DNA from: Cherax quadricarinatus
Lineage: Eukaryota; Arthropoda; Malacostraca; Decapoda; Parastacidae
Direction of reading: 5' to 3'
DNA: 64,000 bases
Assembly: GCF_038502225.1 (NCBI RefSeq)
Contig: NC_091391.1
Location: 5,042,719 to 5,106,718 of the forward strand
Within the stretch, counting starts at the first letter, position 1. Each line of letters opens with the position of its first letter. Made by a program: the position numbers and the translations under genes. Shown piece by piece: positions 32,001 through 44,000 of this stretch. The notes beneath the pieces were generated by a model. It was not told the origin of the DNA. It saw only the letters and a list, made by a program, of their open reading frames with translations, and searched no databases.

Positions 32001-35000
32001 CCACTTATACAGCAGGTTAGGTTCTGGGATACTGTAGGGCCCCACTTATACAGCAGGTTAGGTTCTGGGCTACTGTAGGGCCTCACTTATACAGCAGGTT
32101 AGGTTCTGGGCTACTGTAGGGCCTCACTTATACAGCAGGTTAGGTTTTGGGCTACTGTAGGGCCCCACTTATACAGCAGGTTAGGTTTTGGGCTACTGTA
32201 GGGCCCCACTTATACAGCAGGTTAGGTTCTGGGCTACTGTAGGGCCCCACTTATACAGCAGGTTAGGTTCTGGGCTACTGTAGGGCCCCACTTATACAGC
32301 AGGTTAGGTTCTGGGCTACTGTAGGGCCCCACTTACACAGCAGGTTAGGTTCTGGGCTACTGTAGGGCCCCGCTTATACAGCAGGTTAGGTTCTGGGCTA
32401 CTGTAGGGCCCCGCTTATACAGCAGGTTAGGTTCTGGGCTACTGTAGGGCCCTGCTTATACAGCAGGTTAGGTTCTGGGCTACTGTAGGGCCCCGCTTAT
32501 ACAGCAGGTTAGGTTGTGGGCTACTGTAGGGCCCCGCTTATACAGCAGGTTAGGTTCTGGGCTACTGTAGGGCCCCACTTATACAGCAGGTTAGGTTCTG
32601 GGCTACTGTAGGGCCCTGCTTATACAGCAGGTTAGGTTCTGGGCTACTGTAGGGCCCCACTTATACAGCAGGTTAGGGTCTGGGCTACTGTAGGACCCCA
32701 CTTATACAGCAGGTTAGGTTCTGGGCTACTGTAGGGCCCCACTTATAAAGCAGGTTAGGTTCTGGGCTACTGTAGGGCCCCACTTATACAGCAGGTTAGG
32801 TTCTGGGCTACTGTAGGGCCCCACTTATACAGCAGGTTAGGTTCTGGGCTACTGTAGGGCCCCACTTATACAGCAGGTTAGGTTCTGGGCTACTGTAGGG
32901 CCCCACTTATACAGCAGGTTAGGTTCTGGGCTACTGTAGGACCCCACTTATACAGCAGGTTAGGTTCTGGGCTACTGTAGGGCCCCACTTATACAGCAGG
33001 TTAGGTTCTGGGCTACTGTAGGGCCCCACTTATACAGCAGGTTAGGTTCTGGGCTACTGTAGGGCCCCACTTATACAGCAGGTTAGGTTCTGGGCTACTG
33101 TAGGGCCCCACTTATACAGCAGGTTAGGTTCTGGGCTACTGTAGGGCCCCACTTATACAGCAGGTTAGGTTCTGGGCTACTGTAGGGCCCCACTTATACA
33201 GCAGGTTAGGTTCTGGGCTACTGTAGGGCCCCACTTATACATCAGGTTAGGTTCTGGGCTACTGTAGGGCCCCACTTATACAGCAGGTTAGGTTCTGGGC
33301 TACTGTAGGGCCCCACTTATACAGCAGGTTAGGTTCTGGGCTACTGTAGGGCCCCACTTATACAGCAGGTTAGGTTCTGGGCTACTGTAGGGCCCCACTT
33401 ATACAGCAGGTTAGGTTCTGGGCTACTGTAGGGCCCCACTTATACAGCAGGTTAGGTTCTGGGCTACTGTAGGGCCCCACTTATACAGCAGGTTAGGTTC
33501 TGGGCTACTGTAGGGCCCCACTTATACAGCAGGTTAGGTTCTGGGCTACTGTAGGGCCCCACTTATACAGCAGGTTAGGTTCTGGGCTACTGTAGGGCCC
33601 CACTTATACAGCAGGTTAGGTTCTGGGCTACTGTAGGGCCCCACTTATACAGCAGGTTAGGTTCTGGGCTACTGTAGGGCCCCACTTATACAGCAGGTTA
33701 GGTTCTGGGCTACTGTAGGGCCCCACTTATACAGCAGGTTAGGTTCTGGGCTACTGTAGGGCCCCACTTATACAGCAGGTTAGGTTCTGGGCTACTGTAG
33801 GGCCCCACTTATACAGCAGGTTAGGTTCTGGGCTACTGTAGGGCCCCACTTATACAGCAGGTTAGGTTCTGGGCTACTGTAGGGCCCCACTTATACAGCA
33901 GGTTAGGTTCTGGGCTACTGTAGGGCCCCACTTATACAGCAGGTTAGGTTCTGGGCTACTGTAGGGCCCCACTTATACATCAGGTTAGGTTCTGGGCTAC
34001 TGTAGGGCCCCACTTATACAGCAGGTTAGGTTCTGGGCTACTGTAGGGCCCCACTTATACATCAGGTTAGGTTCTGGGCTACTGTAGGGCCCCACTTATA
34101 CATCAGGTTAGGTTCTGGGCTACTGTAGGGCCCCACTTATACAGCAGGTTAGGTTCTGGGCTACTGTAGGGCCCCACTTATACAGCAGGTTAGGTTCTGG
34201 GCTACTGTAGGGCCCCACTTATACAGCAGGTTAGGTTCTGGGCTACTGTAGGGCCCCACTTATACAGCAGGTTAGGTTCTGGGCTACTGTAGGGCCCCAC
34301 TTATACAGCAGGTTAGGTTCTGGGCTACTGTAGGGCCCCACTTATACAGCAGGTTAGGTTCTGGGCTACTGTAGGGCCCCGCTTATACAGCAGGTTAGGT
34401 TCTGGGCTACTGTAGGGCCCTGCTTGTACAGCAGGTTAGGTTCTGGGCTACTGTAGGGCCCCACTTATACAGCAGGTTAGGTTGTGGGCTACTGTAGGGC
34501 CCTGCTTATACAGCAGGTTAGGTTCTGGGCTACTGTAGGGCCCCGCTTATACAGCAGGTTAGGTTCTGGGCTACTGTAGGGCCCTGCTTGTATAGCAGGT
34601 TAGGTTCTGGGCTACTGTAGGGCCCCACTTATACAGCAGGTTAGGTTGTGGGCTACTGTAGGGCCCTGCTTATACAGCAGGTTAGGTTCTGGGCTACTGT
34701 AGGGCCCCACTTATACAGCAGGTTAGGTTCTGGGCTACTGTAGGGCCCTGCTTATACAGCAGGTTAGGTTCTGGGCTACTGTAGGGCCCCACTTATACAG
34801 CAGGTTAGGGTCTGGGCTACTGTAGGACCCCACTTATACAGCAGGTTAGGTTCTGGGCTACTGTAGGGCCCCACTTATAAAGCAGGTTAGGTTCTGGGCT
34901 ACTGTAGGGCCCCACTTATACAGCAGGTTAGGTTCTGGGCTACTGTAGGGCCCCACTTATACAGCAGGTTAGGTTCTGGGCTACTGTAGGGCCCCACTTA

Positions 35001-38000
35001 TACAGCAGGTTAGGTTCTGGGCTACTGTAGGGCCCCACTTATACAGCAGGTTAGGTTCTGGGCTACTGTAGGACCCCACTTATACAGCAGGTTAGGTTCT
35101 GGGCTACTGTAGGGCCCCACTTATACAGCAGGTTAGGTTCTGGGCTACTGTAGGGCCCCACTTATACAGCAGGTTAGGTTCTGGGCTACTGTAGGGCCCC
35201 ACTTATACAGCAGGTTAGGTTCTGGGCTACTGTAGGGCCCCACTTATACAGCAGGTTAGGTTCTGGGCTACTGTAGGGCCCCACTTATACAGCAGGTTAG
35301 GTTCTGGGCTACTGTAGGGCCCCACTTATACAGCAGGTTAGGTTCTGGGCTACTGTAGGGCCCCACGTATACATCAGGTTAGGTTCTGGGCTACTGTAGG
35401 GCCCCACTTATACAGCAGGTTAGGTTCTGGGCTACTGTAGGGCCCCACTTATACAGCAGGTTAGGTTCTGGGCTACTGTAGGGCCCCACTTATACAGCAG
35501 GTTAGGTTCTGGGCTACTGTAGGGCCCCACTTATACAGCAGGTTAGGTTCTGGGCTACTGTAGGGCCCCACTTACACAGCAGGTTAGGTTCTGGGCTACT
35601 GTATGGCCCCACTTATACAGCAGGTTAGGTTCTGGGCTACTGTATGGCCCCACTTATACAGCAGGTTAGGTTCTGGGCTACTGTATGGCGCCACTTGTAC
35701 AGCAGGTTAGGTTCTGGGCTACTGTATGGCCCCACTTATACAGCAGGTTAGGTTCTGGGCTACTGTATGGCCCCACTTATACAGCAGGTTAGGTTCTGGG
35801 CTACTGTATGGCCCCACTTATACAGCAGGTTAGGTTCTGGGCTACTGTATGGCCCCACTTATACAGCAGGTTAGGTTCTGGGCTACTGGAGGGCCCCACT
35901 TAAACAGGAGGTGAGGTTCAGGGCTACTGTAGGGCCCCACTTATACAGCAGGTTAGGTTCTGGGCTACTGTAGGGCCCCACTTATACAGCAGGTTAGGTT
36001 CTGGGCTACTGTAGGGCCCCACTTATACAGCAGGTTAGGTTCTGGGCTACTGTAGGGCCCCACTTATACATCAGGTTAGGTTCTGGGCTACTGTAGGGCC
36101 CCACTTATACATCAGGTTAGGTTCTGGGCTACTGTAGGGCCCCACTTATACAGCAGGTTAGGTTCTGGGCTACTGTAGGGCCCCACTTATACAGCAGCTT
36201 AGGTTCTGGGCTACTGTAGGGCCCCACTTATACAGCAGGTTAGGTTCTGGGCTACTGTAGGGCCCCACTTATACAGCAGGTTAGGTTCTGGGCTACTGTA
36301 GGGCCCCGCTTATACAGCAGGTTAGGTTCTGGGCTACTGTAGGGCCCTGCTTGTACAGCAGGTTAGGTTCTGGGCTACTGTAGGGCCCTGCTTGTACAGC
36401 AGGTTAGGTTCTGGGCTACTGTAGGGCCCCACTTGTACAGCAGGTTAGGTTGTGGGCTACTGTAGGGCCCTGCTTATACAGCAGGTTAGGTTCTGGGCTA
36501 CTGTAGGGCCCTGCTTATACAGCAGGTTAGGTTCTGGGCTACTGTAGGGCCCTGCTTGTATAGCAGGTTAGGTTCTGGGCTACTGTAGGGCCCCACTTAT
36601 ACAGCAGGTTAGGTTGTGGGCTACTGTAGGGCCCTGCTTATACAGCAGGTTAGGTTCTTGGCTACTGTAGGGCCCCACTTATACAGCAGGTTAGGTTCTG
36701 GGCTACTGTAGGGCCCCACTTATACAGCAGGTTAGGTTCTGGGCTACTGTAGGGCCCCACTTATACAGCAGGTTAGGTTCTGGGCTACTGTAGGACCCCA
36801 CTTATACAGCAGGTTAGGTTCTGGGCTACTGTAGGGCCCCACTTATACAGCAGGTTAGGTTCTGGGCTACTGTAGGGCCCCACTTATACAGCAGGTTAGG
36901 TTCTGGGCTACTGTAGGGCCCCACTTATACAGCAGGTTAGGTTCTGGGCTACTGTAGGGCCCCACTTATACAGCAGGTTAGGTTCTGGGCTACTGTAGGG
37001 CCCCACTTATACAGCAGGTTAGGTTCTGGGCTACTGTAGGGCCCCACTTATACAGCAGGTTAGGTTCTGGGCTACTGTAGGGCCCCACTTATACATCAGG
37101 TTAGGTTCTGGGCTACTGTAGGGCCCCACTTATACAGCAGGTTAGGTTCTGGGCTACTGTAGGGCCCCACTTATACAGCAGGTTAGGTTCTGGGCTACTG
37201 TAGGGCCCCACTTATACAGCAGGTTAGGTTCTGGGCTACTGTAGGGCCCCACTTATACAGCAGGTTAGGTTCTGGGCTACTGTAGGGCCCCACTTATACA
37301 GCAGGTTAGGTTCTGGGCTACTGTAGGGCCCCACTTATACAGCAGGTTAGGTTCTGGGCTACTGTAGGGCCCCACTTATACAGCAGGTTAGGTTCTGGGC
37401 TACTGTAGGGCCCCACTTATACAGCAGGTTAGGTTCTGGGCTACTGTAGGGCCCCACTTATACAGCAGGTTAGGTTCTGGGCTACTGTAGGGCCCCACTT
37501 ATACAGCAGGTTAGGTTCTGGGCTACTGTAGGGCCCCACTTATACAGCAGGTTAGGTTCTGGGCTACTGTAGGGCCCCACTTATACAGCAGGTTAGGTTC
37601 TGGGCTACTGTAGGGCCCCACTTATACAGCAGGTTAGGTTCTGGGCTACTGTAGGGCCCCACTTATACAGCAGGTTAGGTTCTGGGCTACTGTAGGGCCC
37701 CACTTATACAGCAGGTTAGGTTCTGGGCTACTGTAGGGCCCCACTTATACAGCAGGTTAGGTTCTGGGCTACTGTAGGGCCCCACTTATACAGCAGGTTA
37801 GGTTCTGGGCTACTGTAGGGCCCCACTTATTCATCAGGTTAGGTTCTGGGCTACTGTAGGGCCCCACTTATACAGCAGGTTAGGTTCTGGGCTACTGTAG
37901 GGCCCCACTTATACATCAGGTTAGGTTCTGGGCTACTGTAGGGCCCCACTTATACATCAGGTTAGGTTCTGGGCTACTGTAGGGCCCCACTTATACAGCA

Positions 38001-41000
38001 GGTTAGGTTCTGGGCTACTGTAGGGCCCCACTTATACAGCAGGTTAGGTTCTGGGCTACTGTAGGGCCCCACTTATACAGCAGGTTAGGTTCTGGGCTAC
38101 TGTAGGGCCCCACTTATACAGCAGGTTAGGTTCTGGGCTACTGTAGGGCCCCGCTTATACAGCAGGTTAGGTTCTGGGCTACTGTAGGGCCCTGCTTGTA
38201 CAGCAGGTTAGGTTCTGGGCTACTGTAGGGCCCCACTTATACAGCAGGTTAGGTTGTGGGCTACTGTAGGGCCCTGCTTATACAGCAGGCTAGGTTCTGG
38301 GCTACTGTAGGGTCCCGATTATACAGCAGGTTAGGTTCTGGGCTACTGTAGGGACCTGCTTATATAGCAGGTTAGGTTCTGGGCTACTGTAGGGCCCCTC
38401 TTATACAGCAGGGTAGGTTCTGGGCTACTGTAGGACCCCACTTATACAGCAGGTTACATTCTGGGCTACTGTAGGACCCCACTTATACAGCAGGTTACAT
38501 TCTGGGCTACTGTAGGACCCCACTTATACAGCAGGTTACATTCTGGGCTACTGTAGGACCCCACTTATACAGCAGGTTAGGTTCTGGGCTACTGTATGAC
38601 CCCACTTATACAGCAGGTTAGGTTCTGGGCTACTGTATGGCCCCACTTATACAGCAGGTTAGGTTCTGGGCTACTGTATGGCCCCACTTATACAGCAGGT
38701 TAGGTTCTGGGCTACTGTAGGGCCCCACTTATACAGCAGGTTAGGTTCTGGGCTACTGTAGGGCCCCACTTATACAGCAGGTTAGGTTCTGGGCTACTGT
38801 AGGGCCCCACTTATACAGCAGGTTAGGTTCTGGGCTACTGTAGGGCCCCACGTATACATCAGGTTAGGTTCTGGGCTACTGTAGGGCCCCACTTATACAG
38901 CAGGTTAGGTTCTGGGCTACTGTAGGGCCCCACTTATACAGCAGGTTAGGTTCTGGGCTACTGTAGGGCCCCACTTATACAGCAGGTTAGGTTCTGGGCT
39001 ACTGTAGGGCCCCACTTATACAGCAGGTTAGGTTCTGGGCTACTGTAGGGCCCCACTTACACAGCAGGTTAGGTTCTGGGCTACTGTAGGGCCCCACTTA
39101 TACAGCAGGTTAGGTTCTGGGCTACTGTAGGGCCCCACTTATACAGCAGGTTAGGTTCTGGGCTACTGTAGGGCCCCACTTATACAGCAGGTTAGGTTCT
39201 GGGCTACTGTAGGGCCCCACTTATACAGCAGGTTAGGTTCTGGGCTACTGTAGGGCCCCACTTATACAGCAGGTTAGGTTCTGGGCTACTGTAGGGCCCC
39301 ACTTATACAGCAGGTTAGGTTCTGGGCTACTGTAGGGCCCCACTTATACAGCAGGTTAGGTTCTGGGCTACTGTAGGGCCCCACTTATACAGCAGGTTAG
39401 GTTCTGGGCTACTGTAGGGCCCCACTTATACAGCAGGTTAGGTTCTGGGCTACTGTAGGGCCCCACTTATACAGCAGGTTAGGTTCTGGGCTACTGTAGG
39501 GCCCCACTTATACAGCAGGTTAGGTTCTGGGCTACTGTAGGGCCCCACTTATACAGCAGGTTAGGTTCTGGGCTACTGTAGGGCCCCACTTATACAGCAG
39601 GTTAGGTTCTGGGCTACTGTAGGGCCCCACTTATACAGCAGGTTAGGTTCTGGGCTACTGTAGGGCCCCACTTATACATCAGGTTAGGTTCTGGGCTACT
39701 GTAGGACCCCACTTATACAGCAGGTTAGGTTCTGGGCTACTGTAGGGCCCCACTTATACAGCAGGTTAGGTTCTGGGCTACTGTAGGGCCCCACTTATAC
39801 AGCAGGTTAGGTTCTGGGCTACTGTAGGGCCCCACTTATACAGCAGGTTAGGTTCTGGGTTACTGTAGGGCCCCACTTATACAGCAGGTTAGGTTCTGGG
39901 CTACTGTAGGGCCCCACTTATACAGCAGGTTAGGTTCTGGGCTACTGTAGGGCCCCACTTATACAGCAGGTTAGGTTCTGGGCTACTGTAGGGCCCCACT
40001 TATACAGCAGGTTAGGTTCTGGGCTACTGCTATAAAGCAAAAACCGCTGCAAAGTGAATCATTGCCATTTTTCACTTTTAAGTGCATATTAACCCTTTGA
40101 CTGTCGCAGCCGTATATATAGGTCTTACAAGGTACCGTGTTTGACGTATATATACTCATAAATTCTAGCGGCTTGAAATCAAGCAGGAGAAAGCTGGTAG
40201 GCCCACATGTGAGAGAATAGGTCTGTGTGGTCAGTGTGCACCATATAAAAAAAATCCTGGAGCACACAGTGCATAATGAGAAAAAAAAACTCCGACCGTT
40301 TTTTTTTTATTAAAATGCCGACTTTGTGGTCTATTTTTGTATAGTATTTATGGTTGTGTTCTCGTTTTCTTGGTTTGATTTGATAGAATGGAAAGCATAT
40401 TATAGAAATAGTGGTGATTTTGCTTGATTTTACTATAAAAAGAACCTAGAAATGGAGCTCAAAGTTGGGGAAATGTTTGATTTTTACCAATGTTCAAAAG
40501 TAAACAAATGATGCCATTGTCCAATAAATGTCCAACTAGCCATTCTAATATGCAGTCATGAATGGATTGATGTTATTTATACAATTATTACAGTATTGCA
40601 GTAGTCTGCATAATAGTAAGTCTTCTATTTTTTGTTTGAATAAAAATTCAAAATAGAAAGCAAGAGTAACATCAGAGGGGCCTGGAGACATGACTGATGA
40701 ACAAAGAAAATGTTATTTTAGAGCCAGGAATGTCTGCATTGTTCATTCTGGACCTTATTTTGAAATTGTCATATTTTTTAGTTTTTGTGAAATTGGCCAA
40801 ATTGCAAATTTCTGACCACATTATTAGGTACTTGAAATCGGTAAATGGGCAGTTTCTTGTACTCAATCTATAGAAAAAATGGAGTTCTAAAGAAATAGCT
40901 ATGAGTTTGGGCGACTGGAACAATGGAATTAGCCGAAAATAGGGCTCAAAGTGGGCGAAATCGCCGATTTGTAAACAGCGCCGAGGTCGCTAACTTCGCG

Positions 41001-44000
41001 AGAGCATAATTCCATCAGTTTTCCATCAAATTTCGTTTTTTTGGTGTCATTACAATCGGGAAAAGATTCTCTATCATTTCATAAGAAAAAATAATTTTTT
41101 TTTTTTAAATTTTGCGACACCAGGAGACACCTCAGGATTAGGGGTTGCGACAGTCAAAGGGTTAAAGGCTGATAACATGTTTACACTATCAAATATTAAG
41201 TGAGCAATATAGCTAGGCCTAAAAAATGCATATACATTACACACATTACTAACCTTAAAATATTTTCGTCCTTAGCGCATTGTGAGTGAATATGTTTATT
41301 GTAGGAAGTCTGAATAAACGAAGAATGGGTATAATTCAAAACCGTTGCATTAATGAAACACCGTCAAGTGAAGTAGTGTGAAGCGGGGCCTTTCTGTATT
41401 AGTTCATGCTAGTCTCAGCTCTGTGGTTTCTAATTTCTAGTGAGGAAAGTTTGAACTAACGAACTTGTCTGCTAGGAGCGAAAGTAATGACATTATATTA
41501 CGTGATGGATAAAGAGGCGTAAGTAAGAGAGATAAAGAGGCACAATACCCTAACTGAAACAAAACGCAAATAACCCGCACATATGAGAGAGGAGCATACA
41601 AAGATATTGTGGTCCAACCTGGACCTTGGAGCTTACGCCATTGTACGCTCCTCTCTCTCCTATCTGCGGGTTATTTGTGTAAGAGAGATAAACATAATAT
41701 TTTTTGAGAAATTGTTGAATATTGGTGTAATGTGTATGGGGAAAGAGACAATTGTACACATGAAGGGAGTGATACACTAAGTACTGTATATTAAAAGTCA
41801 GTAGAGTGATAGATGAATTAAAACAGCAATGCTGTAAGCAGTTAAATAAATTGATTTAATTCCTGTTAAGTGCTAAGCCCATGTGGGTCATCCAGTGCAT
41901 GACTGGTGCACTTTCTATTTGTACTCTTCTAGATGTCTTCTCCAGTAAATAACAAAAAGGCACAATACCGTGACTGGAACGATACACAAATAACCCGCAC
42001 ATAAAAGACAGAAGCTTACGATGATGTTTCGGTCCGACTTGGACCATTGACTTTGTCAATGGTCCAAGTTGGACCGAAACGTCGTCGTAAGCTTCTGTCT
42101 TTTATGTGCGGGTTATTTGTGTATTGTGTGTCTTCTCCAGTCATAAGCAGTTAAACATAGTGTCAGAATGGCTAGTGTATATGTTCAGTATATGTTAGAA
42201 ATCAAAAAAAGATATCCTGGAATTGGTAGAGTATGTGTAGTGTCTTTGTAGAAAAAGGGAGACGAGATAGTAAGAATTACATGCGACTAAATATATTGTT
42301 GTACCTGGTGAAGTGTGTGTCATCTTCAGACTTGAAGAGAAAGACAGTTGCTATTCCTTGATGTCTTACTGTACAGTGGTAGGGATATACTCTTATTCAA
42401 AGTGTACAGAAGATGTACTTTAAAGAATTACTTGCTACATTTTCATTCACATCTTAACCCTCTGACTGTTTTGGTCGTACAGTGGACCCTCGGTTAACGA
42501 TATTTTTTCACTCCAGAAGTATGTTCAGGTGCCAGTACTGACCGAATTTGTTCCCATAAGGAATATTGTGAAGTAGATTAGTCCATTTCAGACCCTCAAA
42601 CATACACGTACAAACGCACTTACATAAATACACTTACATAATTGGTCGCATTCGGAGGTGATCGTTATGCGGGGGTCCACTGTATATATATATGTTTTAT
42701 GAGTCAGTGTTTCGGACGTATATATACTCAATAACTCTAGCGGCTTCAAATCAAGCAGCATGCAGTGCATAATGAGAAAAAAAAAAGCTGACCATTTTTT
42801 TGGGATTAAAACGCCAACTTTGAGGTGTATTTTTGTATAGTATTTATTGTTGTATTCTTGTTTTCATTGTCTCAGGTGATAAAATAGAAAACATATTGCA
42901 GAAATAGAGATGATTTTGATTAGTTTCACGATGAAAATGACCTTGAAATTTAGCTCAAAGTAGCGGAAATGTTCGAATCACACCACCCGTCCAATACACG
43001 CTAACTGGGGAGTCTGATATTCTTTCACTAGTGCACTGATATTATTTATACCATTTTTACAATTATGCAGTAGTCTGCATAACAGTAAATTTTGTATTTT
43101 TTGTATGAATAAAAAATCAAAATGGAAAGCAATAGTAATATAAGAGGGGCCTAGAGGCATGACTAATGAATAAAGGATATGTTATTTTAGTGCCAAGAAT
43201 GTCTACATTGTTTATTCTGGACCCTATTTTGAAATTGGCATCTTTTTTTAATTTGCATGAAATTGGCCAAATTGCCAATTTCTGACCACTTTATTTGCAG
43301 TTCACTTTGTGTGTGATTCTTTATCTTTTAACTCCACGCCTCTTGCCAAGACCCTCGCATTTACTTCTCTTACAACCCCATCTATAAATATATTAAACAA
43401 CCACGGTGACATCACACATCCTTGTCTAAGGCCTACTTTTACTGGGAAAAAATTTCCCTCTTTCCTACATACTCTAACTTGAGCCTCACTATCTTCGTAA
43501 AAACTCTTCACTGCTTTCAGTAACCTACCTCCTACACCATACACTTGCAACATCTGCCACATTGCCCCCCTATCCACCCTATCATATGCCTTTTCCAAAT
43601 CCATAAATGCCACAAAGACCTCTTTAGCCTTATCTAAATACTGTTCACTTATATGTTTCACTGTAAACACCTGGTCCACACACCCCCTACCTTTCCTAAA
43701 GCCTCCTTGTTCATCTGCTATCCTATTCTCTGTCTTACTCTTAGTTCTTTCAATAATAACTCTACCATACACTTTACCAGGTATACTCAGCAGACTTATC
43801 CCCCTATAATTTTTGCACTCTCTTTTATCCCCTTTGCCTTTATACAAAGGAACTATGCATGCTCTCTGCCAATCCCTAGGTACCTTACCCTCTTCCATAC
43901 ATTTATTAAATAATTGCACCAACCACTCCAAAACTATATCCCCACCTGCTTTTAACATTTCTATCTTTATCCCATCAATCCCGGCTGCCTTACCTCCTTT

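Noticed and set aside
31075..40030. CRISPR-like array
   Set aside because: The 41-bp units are directly tandem with no unique spacers, and the genome is eukaryotic.
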